The notes under the pieces: model-generated
The model's input: only the letters and a program-made list of their open reading frames with translations
Databases searched by the model: none
Told to the model about the DNA's origin: nothing
Program-made: the position numbers and the translations under genes
DNA from: an uncultured Prevotellaceae bacterium
GTDB taxonomy: Bacteria; Bacteroidota; Bacteroidia; Bacteroidales; Bacteroidaceae
Direction: 5' to 3'
NCBI GenBank assembly: GCA_946539475.1
Contig: CAMNHM010000041.1
Location: 1-19,108 of the forward strand
DNA length: 19,108 nt
In this document: one piece after another, positions 6,596-17,000 of the stretch
How positions within the stretch are numbered: position 1 is the stretch's first letter
How the letters are laid out: each line of letters begins with the position of its first letter

Positions 6596-8320
6596 TTAAG
6601 GCAGCCAGCGCGGGTCGCCCACCTTAGCTTTGATGGCGTCGGCGTTGGTCAGCGTGTAGTCGCCGGGCTCAAGGACAGGCTTCTCGTTGCCCTCGGCATC
6701 CTGATAGGTGCCAGGGTTGGGAGCACGGAACGTACCCTTGGTGTCGGTCGACAGCGTTGTGCCGTCGAAGGCGTTGTTGGGCGTGCCGTCGTCCTTCATG
6801 GCCCATACGAGGTCGCTGGTGAAGAAGCAGTCGACAACGGTGGGCACGACCTTACCGGTCCATCCCTTAATGCCCTGCTGCGGAGCGGAGTGAATCTCAC
6901 CAGCCGAACCATAGATACAGTTCTTGATGGTGATACCGCCGGGAATCTCGTTCTCCTGCAGCTCAATGAGTCCACGGCTGGAACCAGCGAAATAGACGAA
7001 GGTGCAGTTCTCGATGTCGACCTTCTGAGCGCTGCTGGTCTTCGACTTGGTGTTAACGAAGAGTCGCACGCAGTTGGCGAACGTCGAGTTAGTCACCTTG
7101 ATGTTGCGGATGGCAGCGCCGTCGTTGTCGACGTTGGTGATGCCATAGCCGCCGATGTATTCGAAGATGCAATCGTCGATGACGACATTCTCCACGACGT
7201 TGGTGCTGCGGATGCGAAGCACGCCACGCTTGTAGCGCACGGAGCAGCTCTTCAGCGAGAGTGTGCCAAGTACGGCATCGCTGTTCGGGTTGAAGAGGTA
7301 CGTACCACCAAAGTTGCCGCCAGTACGCTGCTTGCTCTCGTCGGCTGTGTCGTCGTCGGTGAACTCAATCTTCTCGAAGGCAATACCACCGAGCTCTACG
7401 CCACTGGGCAGGTCGAAGTTGCCGGAGACCTTCCAGACGGCATTGCCGGCAAGTGTCAGACCGGTGACAAACTTAATGGTTCCCGTCGTCGAAGGCAATT
7501 TCACGGTCTGCAGACGATAGTTGGTGCCACCCTCCATGACAATGGTGATGTCCTGGTCGGGATAGACGTTCACAAGGGAGTCGAGGTTGTCGGTGCTCAC
7601 CCATTTCCAAGCCTTGTCGGCATCCAAGCCGCGCAGGTCGACAACCTGTCCGCCGAAGGTCTCGGCAGCGACGGTGCTGACGCGCTTCTTACCCAGATAG
7701 GTAGTGCCGTTCCAGGCCTCGACGCGATAGGTGGTCTTCGGGTTGAGGCCGTAGACTACTTTCTCATGGGCAGCATTGTCGGCATCGGTGATGGTCACCT
7801 CAGCCACCTGTTCGTCGTCGGCATCACTGATAACCACGAGGCGGTCGTAGGAAACACCCTCAGCCCACTTGATGCGGACGGCGATGTCGATGATGTCGGT
7901 CGAGGCAGGCGTCTCCAGATCGGTGGGATAGTCGGGGGTGGTAGTTGTGATGGAATACTCCTTCGACGTGAGTCCCGTGGCGGTGTTGGCCGAGCTGATA
8001 TAGACGAAGTACTCCTTGTCGTACTGCAGTCCGTCGAAGCGGCAGGTCAGCTCGCTGGTAGTCTGTTCCTTCTTGTCGGTGCCATCGGTGCTCTCCACGC
8101 GTACAGTATACTGATTGGCATTGGTGTAGTTGTCCCAATTGACAATCATGTAGGGCGAGAGGTTCTCATCCAGGCCCATCTCGATGTTGTCGTCAGCGTT
8201 GATGATGGGGCGGAACAAGGCATCGGCCGTTGGCAGGTCGTCGTCGCTACAGCTGACGAAGACGCCGGTGCTTGTGGTTACTGCTGCTAGTAGCAGCAAG
8301 CTCTTGAATATCGTTTTCAT
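6596..8320 (-). CDS. Surface lipoprotein with Fn3-like and DUF4957/DUF5123-type beta-helix domains
   Basis: This 574-residue lipoprotein has a signal peptide ending at FVSC, with Cys24 as the lipidation site, followed by SDDD, an acidic run like those associated with export to the cell surface in Bacteroidetes. Residues about 35-125 and 130-220 look like two fibronectin-III-like domains, each ending in a Tyr-rich strand (EYFVYISSA, TYRVEAW). From about 225 on it is a repeat-rich parallel beta-helix with right-handed turns such as VVIDDCIFEYIGGYGI, IKVTNSTFANC and VDIENCTFVYFAG. It closes with ADAIKAKVGDPRW. This matches the DUF4957/DUF5123 pair seen next to PL1 lyases in pectin PULs, where such proteins are taken to bind pectin; catalysis is not shown. 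It takes the position after susD where SusE/F-type binding proteins usually stand. It is separated from susD and from the PL1 gene by 15 bases on each side. Confidence 0.85.
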   Translation of the reverse strand: MKTIFKSLLLLAAVTTSTGVFVSCSDDDLPTADALFRPIINADDNIEMGLDENLSPYMIVNWDNYTNANQYTVRVESTDGTDKKEQTTSELTCRFDGLQYDKEYFVYISSANTATGLTSKEYSITTTTPDYPTDLETPASTDIIDIAVRIKWAEGVSYDRLVVISDADDEQVAEVTITDADNAAHEKVVYGLNPKTTYRVEAWNGTTYLGKKRVSTVAAETFGGQVVDLRGLDADKAWKWVSTDNLDSLVNVYPDQDITIVMEGGTNYRLQTVKLPSTTGTIKFVTGLTLAGNAVWKVSGNFDLPSGVELGGIAFEKIEFTDDDTADESKQRTGGNFGGTYLFNPNSDAVLGTLSLKSCSVRYKRGVLRIRSTNVVENVVIDDCIFEYIGGYGITNVDNDGAAIRNIKVTNSTFANCVRLFVNTKSKTSSAQKVDIENCTFVYFAGSSRGLIELQENEIPGGITIKNCIYGSAGEIHSAPQQGIKGWTGKVVPTVVDCFFTSDLVWAMKDDGTPNNAFDGTTLSTDTKGTFRAPNPGTYQDAEGNEKPVLEPGDYTLTNADAIKAKVGDPRWLP

Positions 8321-8335
8321 GTCTGCTTCCTGGTT

Positions 8336-10510
8336 TTATTTGTAGTTTTCTTTAATGATCGTAGCTACTTCGACGTTGACGCCATCCTCCATGTTGGTGT
8401 CCATGATGTGATAGCCTTGGTTGTCGAGCACGTTACTGGCGGTAAGCGTCTCGGTGGTGATGGGCAGCAGGTATGGAACCACGCCATTGCCTGTGAGCGC
8501 GCCATTGGAATAGCCGCGGTAGAGACGGGTGAAATAGTCGCTGGCAGCATAGACGTCCTTACGGGTGATGCCAGTGTCATCGCCGGCAGCGACGGTGACG
8601 GTCGTGGTGTTGGGAGCAGTACCCAGGGTGTAGGTCACGCTGCCGTCCTCGTTGGTCACCTTAGCAGGTGTGGTGGTGCCGTAGTCGGTACCATTATAAA
8701 TATATGTACGCGTGCGCTTAATCATGTTGGAGCCCCAGTTCACCGAAGCCCATCCATCAGCAGTCATTGTTGCATCGTCCTCAGCAACCTGGTACTTCTC
8801 GTTGTACCACTTGATGTCCGACTTCAGGTTCTTCTGATTGCCCTTGGCCACCTTGGCGTACCACAGCTTGTTAGCCCATCCGACGTAGTTGGCAGCATCG
8901 GGATACTTGGCCATGACGGCAGCATCGTTCAGCAGGTCCTGGTTGCAGGCGATACCCCAGCAAAGGGCCGTACGCATGGCCTCCTCGATCTTCTTGGCAT
9001 AAAGGTTCCAGCGGACAAGGTCGAACTTGCGCAGCGACTCACCGCCAAACTCCCATGCACGCTCGTCGACGATGGCGTTGAAGAAAGCATCTTTCGACGT
9101 GAGGGCGGCAACGTAGCTGGTGACGTCGGTATCGTAGGTAGGACTATTGGCAAAGGCACGTGCACGGACGGTCGTCAGGGCATCTTTTGCCAGTTGCGTC
9201 GGACCGTTCAGCTCGTTCTCTGCCTCGGCGAGCATGAGCAGCACGTCACTATAGCGCATCAGGGGGAAGTTGATACCCGTACCCTTCGACGAGCCAGAGC
9301 CGAGCTCCTTGGCAGCACGGGCACGGTCCCACTTTCCTACGTAGAGACCCGTGGAAGCCGATGCCTTGACGGTGTCATTCTCGTGGCTGTACTTGGCACA
9401 GTCGATGTCGCGGCGAACGTCGTTGTCAGCAAACGACATGTAGAACGTCGGAGTGACAGCCACCTGAGCGGTGGTCGTTCCCTGGGCGCAGGTACCGGTG
9501 TTGGCCACACCATAGCTCCAGCCGATGTCGCCACCGTAGTTCTGCACGAAAGCCACTTCGTAGAGCACCTCAGCATTGTTCTCGATGGTGTAGTTCATCT
9601 CGTTGACGAAGACCTGCTCGTAGTCAGCATAGAGCGTGCGGGGCTTCAGCTGGATGAGCTTCTGGCAGTAGTCCTTGGCCATCTGATAGTACTCGGTATA
9701 AGTACGTGCCGTCTTCGTCGTGCCGTTCACGTCGCGATAGGTGACAGCGAGGTCGTCGTTGCCAGCCACATCAAGGTAGTCGTCGGCACGCTGCATGTTA
9801 CCGGCAGCCGTCATGCCATATCCGGCACGGAAGAGAGCGATGCGGGCAATAAGTCCGATGGCAAAGTCGCGGTTCATACGCTCGATACCACCCGTACAGA
9901 CGTCGCTCCACTTCATGTTGGGCTCGATGTCGACGAGTTGCTGCAGGCAGCGGCTATAGATGATGTTCTTGTCGGTGCGGGGCTTGTCGATCTCGTCGCC
10001 CCACTTGGCAGCCTCGTCATAGTAAGGCACGTCGCCGAAGAAGTTGCACATCAGGTAGTAGCGGTAAGCCTTCAGGCAGGTAGCCTCACCCTTGATCTGC
10101 TGCATCTCGTCCTGCTGTCCGATGGCACTGGCATCGATGCCGGCACGCACCTGGTTGGCACGCTCGATGGCCTGCAGGTTGTTGTCCCAAACCTTCTTCA
10201 CGTCGCTCCAGCCCACGTTGCCGGCTCCCTGCAGGGGCCACACGGCGTTGCGGTGGTTCGTGGCGGTGGTGGCGCTGACGCCCATAGCCTCTACATCGGT
10301 GTTCTGCATCCACACTCCGCACATTCGCGAGGTAAAAGGATCTTCACCGAAGAGCACATACACGCCGTTGATGGCGTTGGTGGCAAACTCCGTGGAGGAG
10401 TAGACCATCGTCTGGTCCATCTGTGATGGCGAGTCGACATTCAGCGTGTCACTGCATGAGCTGAGCGCGGCGACTCCCAGAGCTGTTATTGCTAGATATT
10501 TCGATTTCAT
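8336..10510 (-). CDS. SusD/RagB-family glycan-binding outer-membrane lipoprotein
   Basis: This 724-residue lipoprotein has signal peptide and lipobox ALSSC, with Cys19 as the lipid anchor. SusD proteins cap the SusC barrel and bind oligosaccharides at the surface. Family hallmarks are WDNNLQAIERANQ (108-120), GEATCLKAYRYYLMCNFFGDVPYY (about 141-164, the TPR helix pair), PLMRYSDVLLMLAEAENEL in the second half and VDERAWEFGGESLRKFDLVRW. The protein is longer than classical SusD (about 550), with extra sequence after the DLVRW region carrying a beta-rich insertion near YNGTDYGTTTPAKV. It lies 37 bases after the susC stop in the same operon. Ligand specificity cannot be read from sequence; pectin oligosaccharides are inferred from the neighbouring PL1 lyase. 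Confidence 0.95.
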   Translation of the reverse strand: MKSKYLAITALGVAALSSCSDTLNVDSPSQMDQTMVYSSTEFATNAINGVYVLFGEDPFTSRMCGVWMQNTDVEAMGVSATTATNHRNAVWPLQGAGNVGWSDVKKVWDNNLQAIERANQVRAGIDASAIGQQDEMQQIKGEATCLKAYRYYLMCNFFGDVPYYDEAAKWGDEIDKPRTDKNIIYSRCLQQLVDIEPNMKWSDVCTGGIERMNRDFAIGLIARIALFRAGYGMTAAGNMQRADDYLDVAGNDDLAVTYRDVNGTTKTARTYTEYYQMAKDYCQKLIQLKPRTLYADYEQVFVNEMNYTIENNAEVLYEVAFVQNYGGDIGWSYGVANTGTCAQGTTTAQVAVTPTFYMSFADNDVRRDIDCAKYSHENDTVKASASTGLYVGKWDRARAAKELGSGSSKGTGINFPLMRYSDVLLMLAEAENELNGPTQLAKDALTTVRARAFANSPTYDTDVTSYVAALTSKDAFFNAIVDERAWEFGGESLRKFDLVRWNLYAKKIEEAMRTALCWGIACNQDLLNDAAVMAKYPDAANYVGWANKLWYAKVAKGNQKNLKSDIKWYNEKYQVAEDDATMTADGWASVNWGSNMIKRTRTYIYNGTDYGTTTPAKVTNEDGSVTYTLGTAPNTTTVTVAAGDDTGITRKDVYAASDYFTRLYRGYSNGALTGNGVVPYLLPITTETLTASNVLDNQGYHIMDTNMEDGVNVEVATIIKENYK

Positions 10511-10547
10511 ATTGTTGTTCTGTTTACGGATTTAGTGTTTACATTGA

Positions 10548-13500
10548 TTACAGCGTCACGTTAAGGCCGAAAGTGAATGCACGGCTCTTCGGATAGCTGG
10601 AGAAGTCGATACCAGGCGTCAGTCCGGAATAGCTGCTGTTGCGAGCATACGAACTAACCTCGGGGTCGAAGCCAGGATAGCTGCTGATGACGAAGAGGTT
10701 TGTACCGGTGACGTAGAGGCGTAGGCGCTGTATGCCGGCTTTCTTCGTGTGTGTGGCGGGCAGCGTGTAGCCCAGGGTCACGCTCTGCAGGCGGAGGAAC
10801 GATGCGTCGTCCATCGCCCAGTCGGTGGGCACTACGACAGCGTCGCCAGTGGAGAAGGGGCTCCACATTTCCTTACGGGGCTGTCCGTTGCCACCCTCGT
10901 TCCAGTATGCCAGATCCTCAAGTGAGTGCAGCAGCACGCCGGTCTCGGGATTAATGTAGCTATAGGCATTGGCCTGACGCATGTCGTTGCGCATGTTAGG
11001 ATATGTACCTGCACGATAGCGCGAGGTGGTCTGAATCTTGTTGGCATTGTAGATATCGTTGCCATAGCGATAGGTGAAGTTGACGTTGAAGTCGAAGTCG
11101 TAGACGTTTCCGCTCAGTCCGAAACCACCGGCGAAGTCGGGGTTCGTGTCACCGATGACATCGATATCAGAAGCATCCACCACACCGTCGTTGTTCAGGT
11201 CCTTCAGCTTCATCGTACCCGGGCGGATGCCGATGGTACCTCCAAGCAGCGAAGTCGTGGGCACGCCCTCCTTCAGGGTATAGACACCCGTCACCTCGTC
11301 GTAGCTGGCAAAGTCGGCGGTGGTATAGTAGCCGTCAGCCTTCCAACCATAGACCAGTCCGATGGGGTCGCCAATGCGAACGATGTAGTCCTGCTGGTTC
11401 TTGTTGTCGGTCGAAGCCCATCCCGAGGGGAAGGTCATCTCATCAAGGCCGTGAGCCAGTCCCTTGACGTTTGACTTATCGAAGCCGATGTTAAAGTTGG
11501 CGTTCAGCTGGAAGTTCTTCTTCTGGATAAGGGCTGCATTCAAGGTCAGCTCGACACCCTTGTTGCTCGTCGATGCCGAGTTCTCCCAAACGGTGGTATA
11601 GCCGGGAGCAGCAATATTGTGGTTGATGAGCAGGTCGTCGGTGTTGTTCCAATAGAAATCGAGGGTACCAGTGAGGCGCTCCCTGAAGAGTCCGAAGTCG
11701 AGACCGATGTTACGGGTGGTACGCTTCTCCCAGGTCAGCAGCGGGTTGGCCAGCACGGTAGTCACTGCGAGGTGGGAGTTGGCAGTCTCCCCTACGCCAT
11801 AGCGCTTCGATCCGCTGTTCGTATTATAGAGCTGTGAGAACATGTAGTTGGGCAGCTTGTCGTTACCGACCTTACCATACGACAGACGGAGCTTTAAGTT
11901 CGACAGCCAGTCGTGGGTGCCGGCCATCCAGGGCTCCTCGATGATACGCCAAGAAGCGGCGGCTGCAGGGAAGAAGCCCCACTGGTGACCGTCGGCAAAC
12001 TGCGAGCTGCCATCCTCACGCAGCGTGACGGTGAAGAGATAGCGGTCCATCAGCGTATAGTTGATACGTCCGAAGAACGACACCTTGTTCTGGTTGGCTG
12101 ACACAGCGCCGGTCATTGTCTGCATCGTGCCCAGTCCGAAGTTGGCAAACACCTGCTCGGCATCGAAGGCCTGGCTGAAGTTGTTGGCACTCATGGCACT
12201 GTTGTCAGAACGGCTGGTGCGATACTCCTGACCGCCCATGACGTTCAGGTGATGGATCTTGTTGATCTTCGTATCGTAGGTCAGGGTGAAGCTCTCACGG
12301 ATGGAGCTGGTGTTGGTCTTTGTCCAGTCGGCCAGTGGGTTACCGCCCACGTAGCTGGCCTGTGTCGTGATGGAGCCATACCAGTTCTTCACCTCATTGA
12401 AGCCATAGGTGTAGCCACCCTCAAGGTGTGCCTTCAGGCCCTTCAGCGGCGTCGTCCAGTCGAGGGCGCCGTTGAACACGAAGCCGCGATTGTTGCGCTT
12501 GCGCCAGTACTGCTCTGACTGCTCAGCCAGCGACATGTTGGCACGCTGCCACTCCACAATCTCATCGTCGCTCATGGTCGAGAAGTCGGGGGTGATCATT
12601 CCTGAGAGTCCCTTCGTAGCTACGCCGTAGAGTGACTGCTCGGTACGCACCTTGTAGGTTCCGCCCTGTGTACCCTGTCCGTTAGCCTCTTGGTCGTTGA
12701 CACGTGCCGTCATCGAGAACTTCAGGTTCTTGTTGATGTCGTGGTTCAGCTTGAAAAGGAAGGAGTAACGGGTGAAGTCGTTGTTGGGCATCAGGCCGGA
12801 GTTGTAGTCATACGTACCCGAAAGGTTGAACTTGGTCTTGTCCGTACCGCCCTGCAAGCTGATATTATGACTCTGCGAGAGTGTGCTCTCACCAAAGAGG
12901 TCTTCCTGCCAGTCAATAGCTTCCTGGCTCTTGTAGAGATAGAGGTCGTCGAACACGCCGAACTGCTTGTAGAACGAGTTCAAGGCACTCTCGCCACGCA
13001 AGGCCGAATACTCGTAGTTCGACATCACGTAGTCGTAAGTGTCCATGACGTCCATACGCTTCGACACCTTTTTCGTCTGCAGGTAGCCATTGTAGTTGAT
13101 CTGCGTCTTGCCAGCCTTTGCGTTCTTCGTAGTGATCAGGATTACACCGTTGGCACCCTCGGAACCGTAGATAGCCGTCGACGAGGCATCTTTCAGTACG
13201 GTAATGTCCTCGATGTCGTTGGGCGAGATGTCGCTCAGCTTGCCACCCTGGAATCCGTCGATGACGATCAGCGGCGTATTGTCACCGGTGATGGAGCCGC
13301 CACCACGCACACGGATGAGCACCTCGGCGTCGGGCGAACCGTCGGTGGTGGTGATGTTCACACCGGCCATCTTACCCGTCAAGGCCTCAGAAACGTTGGA
13401 AACAGGCACCTTCACCAGATCCTGACCGGTGACAGTGGCAACTGAACCCGTCAGGTCCTTCTTGCGCACCGAACCGTAACCAATGACCACGACGTCGTTC

Positions 13501-13832
13501 AGCGTCGTGTTGTCATCCTGGAGCACCACGCGCAGTGTGCTCTTACCCTTGACGCTCACCTCCTGCGACTTCATGCCCAGATAGGAGACGACGATGGGAT
13601 TGTCGCCCTGCACTTTGATTGTGATGTTACCATCCAAATCGGTAACGCCTCCATTGCGCGTACCTTTCTCTAACACACTGGCTCCTATCACGGCCTCTCC
13701 TGTGCCGTCAACGACAGTCACCTTTGTCTGTGCGTTTGCCAGCAATGTCCCGCCAAGAGCAAGGACTGCCGACAGCACCATCCGTCTGGAATATGCTCCC
13801 AGTCGGATCAAGCTTCTCAGTTTGAAAGACAT
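10548..13832 (-). CDS. SusC/RagA-family TonB-dependent outer-membrane transporter
   Basis: This 1,094-residue outer-membrane protein has a signal peptide through about residue 35 (LLANAQ). A carboxypeptidase-regulatory-like domain follows at about 37-107 (VIGASVLEKGTRNGGVTDLDGN). Next come the TonB-box region DVVVIGYG (113-120), the plug domain with IRVRGGGSITGDNTPLIVIDG and AIYGSEGANGVILITTK, and then a long 22-strand-type barrel ending in the aromatic-rich FTFGLNVTL. It imports oligosaccharides delivered by its SusD partner using the TonB-ExbBD proton-motive system. The ATG at 13832 (MSFKL) is preferred to an in-frame TTG two codons earlier, because ATG is the usual start and the leader then sits at normal distance from a strong promoter. 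It is the first gene of the PUL operon. No N-terminal STN domain is present, so this is not an anti-sigma-signalling transducer type. Confidence 0.96.
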   Translation of the reverse strand: MSFKLRSLIRLGAYSRRMVLSAVLALGGTLLANAQTKVTVVDGTGEAVIGASVLEKGTRNGGVTDLDGNITIKVQGDNPIVVSYLGMKSQEVSVKGKSTLRVVLQDDNTTLNDVVVIGYGSVRKKDLTGSVATVTGQDLVKVPVSNVSEALTGKMAGVNITTTDGSPDAEVLIRVRGGGSITGDNTPLIVIDGFQGGKLSDISPNDIEDITVLKDASSTAIYGSEGANGVILITTKNAKAGKTQINYNGYLQTKKVSKRMDVMDTYDYVMSNYEYSALRGESALNSFYKQFGVFDDLYLYKSQEAIDWQEDLFGESTLSQSHNISLQGGTDKTKFNLSGTYDYNSGLMPNNDFTRYSFLFKLNHDINKNLKFSMTARVNDQEANGQGTQGGTYKVRTEQSLYGVATKGLSGMITPDFSTMSDDEIVEWQRANMSLAEQSEQYWRKRNNRGFVFNGALDWTTPLKGLKAHLEGGYTYGFNEVKNWYGSITTQASYVGGNPLADWTKTNTSSIRESFTLTYDTKINKIHHLNVMGGQEYRTSRSDNSAMSANNFSQAFDAEQVFANFGLGTMQTMTGAVSANQNKVSFFGRINYTLMDRYLFTVTLREDGSSQFADGHQWGFFPAAAASWRIIEEPWMAGTHDWLSNLKLRLSYGKVGNDKLPNYMFSQLYNTNSGSKRYGVGETANSHLAVTTVLANPLLTWEKRTTRNIGLDFGLFRERLTGTLDFYWNNTDDLLINHNIAAPGYTTVWENSASTSNKGVELTLNAALIQKKNFQLNANFNIGFDKSNVKGLAHGLDEMTFPSGWASTDNKNQQDYIVRIGDPIGLVYGWKADGYYTTADFASYDEVTGVYTLKEGVPTTSLLGGTIGIRPGTMKLKDLNNDGVVDASDIDVIGDTNPDFAGGFGLSGNVYDFDFNVNFTYRYGNDIYNANKIQTTSRYRAGTYPNMRNDMRQANAYSYINPETGVLLHSLEDLAYWNEGGNGQPRKEMWSPFSTGDAVVVPTDWAMDDASFLRLQSVTLGYTLPATHTKKAGIQRLRLYVTGTNLFVISSYPGFDPEVSSYARNSSYSGLTPGIDFSSYPKSRAFTFGLNVTL

Positions 13833-13880
13833 AAACAATTAATTTTTACTTGTTAGTTAATTAGTGATTGTTACAGTTTG

Positions 13881-13912
13881 CAAAATTACCTTTTTTTTAG
13901 CAAATGACAAAA
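13881..13912 (-). promoter_or_regulatory. Promoter of the susC-susD-lipoprotein-PL1 operon
   Basis: On the minus strand, TTTTG (13912-13908) and TAATTTTG (13888-13881) are separated by exactly 19 bases, matching the Bacteroidetes TTTG-N19-TAnnTTTG primary-sigma promoter. The -7 element ends about 48 bases before the susC ATG, leaving a leader of roughly 40 bases. Confidence 0.75.
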
Positions 13913-13947
13913 TAAAACGCAATTTTTTATTATTTCACGGCCAAATC

Positions 13948-13980
13948 TTTTGTCGTTTTAAGAAAAAAGACGTATCTTTG
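13948..13980 (+). promoter_or_regulatory. Promoter of the divergent GH2 gene
   Basis: TTTTG (13948-13952) and TATCTTTG (13973-13980) are separated by 20 bases, again a full match to the Bacteroidetes pattern. The -7 element ends 35 bases before the GH2 ATG at 14016. The two divergent -33 boxes are 35 bases apart, with an AT-rich segment between them that could hold a shared operator. Confidence 0.75.
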
Positions 13981-14015
13981 CACAAAAATAACATCCAACT
14001 ACTAAAACAAAAGTT

Positions 14016-17000
14016 ATGAAAAGACTGATTATCGCGATTGCCGTGTTCATGAGTGCAGTCAACATTTTCGCTGCCGAGAGACAGAAACTGAACTTCAACG
14101 CCGGCTGGTTGTTAGAGATCGGCGATATCAAGGGTGCCGAACAGCCGGGATTCAACGATGCGGCATGGAAGCCCGTCACACTGCCCAGGGCTTTCAATGG
14201 CGAAGAGGCTTTCCGGGTAGACATCGTCGACCTGACCGACACCATCGTCTGGTATCGTAAGCACTTTACGCTCAGCGCATCCGACATTGTCGGCAAAGTA
14301 TTCGTTGAATTCGAGGGCGTACGTCAGGGTGCCGACTTCTACCTCAACGGCCATCACCTTGGACTCTCCGAGAATGGTGTGATGGCCAGCGGCTACGACC
14401 TTACTCCCTATGCCAAAGAAGGCGAGAACGTGATTGCCGTCCGCAGCGACAACTCGTGGCAGTATCGTTCGCGCGTCCACGACAGCCGCTATCAATGGAA
14501 CGACCGAAACTTTAACGCAAACTACGGTGGCATCCCCAAGAATGTGTTCCTCCACCTCACAGGGAAGGTCTACCAGACGCTGCCTCTGTATTCCGACCTC
14601 GGTACTACGGGCACCTATGTCTATGCCACCGACTATGACATTGCCGGCCGGAAGGCGACGGTCCACATCGAGAGTCAGGTGAAGAACGAGGACAGCCAGC
14701 CACACCGTGTGGCACTCGTGTTCAGCCTGAAGGACGCCGAAGGCAAGACCGTGGCGCGCCAGGCAACGGCCAACACGGTAGACATCGCACCGGGGCAGAC
14801 CGTCACGCTGAAGGCTGAGCAAACCGTCGGAGGACTCCACTTCTGGAGTTGGGGCTACGGCTATCTCTATACCGTCGAGACAGGCCTTCGCGAGATTGCC
14901 AACAACGGAAGCGAGGTCTCCATCGGCGACAAGGTCATCATCCGCACGGGCTTCCGTAAGACGGAATTTGGCAACGGCCTCTTCCGTCTGAACGACCGAG
15001 TGCTGATGATTCACGGTTATGCCCAGCGAACCTCGAACGAATGGCCCGGCGTAGGCATTTCCGTACCTGCCTGGCTCAGCGATTATTCCAACGCGCTGAT
15101 GGTTGAGTCGGGCGGCAATCTCGTGCGATGGATGCATGTCACGCCGTGGAAACAGGACATCGAGTCGTGTGACCGAGTAGGTCTGCTGCAGGCGATGCCT
15201 GCCGGCGATGCCGAGAAGGATGTCGAGGGAGCCCGTTGGACACAGCGCACCGAACTCATGCGCGATGCCATCATCTATAACCGCAATAATCCCTCCATCA
15301 TCTTCTACGAGGGCGGCAACGAGAGTATCAGCCGTGAGCACATGATCGAGCTGAAAGCCATCCGCGACAAGTACGATCCTTACGGCGGGCGTGCCATCGG
15401 TTCACGCGAGATGCTCGACATCAACGAGGCTGAATATGGCGGCGAGATGCTCTATATCAACAAGTCGGGCAAGCACCCTATGTGGGCAATGGAGGACTGT
15501 CGTGATGAGGGCCTGCGCAAGAATTGGGACGGATATTCCTACCCCTACCACAAGGAAGGCGACGGACCGCTCTATCGCAACGGTCCCGCACGCGAGTACA
15601 ATCATAATATGGACCACTTCGCCCGTCAGATGGTGGAGCGTTGGTACGAGTACTGGCTGGAGCGCCCCGGCACGGGCCGTCGCGTCAGCTCGGGTGGCGT
15701 GAAGATTGTGTTCAGCGATACCAATACTCACCACCGCGGCGAGTCGAACTTCCGCATGAGCGGCGTCACCGATGCCATGCGTCTGCCAAAGGATGCCTTC
15801 TATGCCCACCAGGTGATGTGGGACGGATGGGTAGAGTGCGAAGCCGACCACACGCATATCGTAGGCCACTGGAATTATAAGCCTGGCACGGTGAAGGATG
15901 TCTATGTCATCTCTACTGGCGACAAAGTCGACCTCCTCCTCAACGGGAAAAAGCTGAGCATCGACTGCGAGCGTAAGTGGAAGTGGCTTTACACATTCAA
16001 GAATGTGCCCTTCGAGGAGGGAACACTGGAGGCAGTCAGCTACTCTGAGCCCAAGCAAGGTGCTGCGCAGGCCATGGCCATCACATCCCGCGACACGCTC
16101 GTCACCGCAGGCGAACCAGCCCAGTTGCGCGTCACCACCCTCCAGAATCCGGAAGGCATGAAGGCTGATGGTGCCGACATGATGCTCGTACAGGTAGAGG
16201 TGGTCGACAATGAGGGTCGCCGCTGTCCGCTGGACGACCGAATGATCCACTTCCAGCTGTGGGGCGAAGGTCAGTGGATTGGCGGTATGGGCACACGCAA
16301 CAACCGACAGTACCAGCGCGACAACAACAATACCGACAAGTCGCTGCTCGACTCGGCCAACAAGCGAAACACCTCCGACAACTATGTCGGCCACATGTCA
16401 TTGCCTGTTGAGTGCGGTGTGTGCCGTGTCCTCGTCCGCTCAACCACCAACGCGGGTGAGATAGGACTCGGAGTACAGGCTGAAGGCATGCGCGCTGCCT
16501 ACCTTAACGTAAAGACCAACGACGTCGACGTGCCGAGGTACTTGCCACAGCTCACCCTACCCTGCCGCCTACAGCGTGGCGAGACACCACTCACGCCAAG
16601 CTATACCGACAGCAAGCGCACCATCGACATCGTCAGCGCACAGGCAGGCTCAAACGCTGAGAATGTCCAGAAGAGCTATGACGACAATGAACTGTCAGAA
16701 TGGCAGAGCGACGGCGAGCGCGCCAATGCCTGGATTACCTATCGCCTCAGCCGTAAGGCTGCCGTCGACGAGCTGACGATGAAGCTCTCAGGATGGAGCA
16801 ACCGCTGCTATCCCCTGGAGGTCTATGCCGGCAAGAAGAAAGTTTGGGAGGGTTTGACGGATGCCACGCTCGGCTACTGCCACATCCAGATTCCTCAGCC
16901 TGTTGCCAGCGATCGCCTCACCATCCGCATGATCGGCCCGTCGCAAGGTAGCGGACGCTTTGGCGACACGAAGGAGCTCGCTGGTGGCAATGCCGGAGAG

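Noticed and set aside
6890..8290. A 466-codon open frame antisense to the DUF5123-type lipoprotein
   Set aside because: Same shadow composition; the opposite strand encodes a lipoprotein with signal peptide and beta-helix pattern.
8408..10426. A 672-codon open frame on the plus strand, antisense to the susD-like gene
   Set aside because: Composition is dominated by Val, Gly, His and Leu with no domain, as expected for the complement of a GC-rich third-position gene. The minus-strand frame has clear SusD motifs, a signal peptide and operon context.
13833..13838. TTG start two codons upstream of the susC ATG
   Set aside because: The following ATG at 13832 is the usual start and gives a normal signal peptide; TTG adds only two residues.
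14112..16394. Two long minus-strand frames (409 and 330 codons) antisense to the GH2 gene
   Set aside because: They have no recognisable motifs and mirror the GH2 codons; GH2 catalytic and jelly-roll motifs fix the plus strand as coding.
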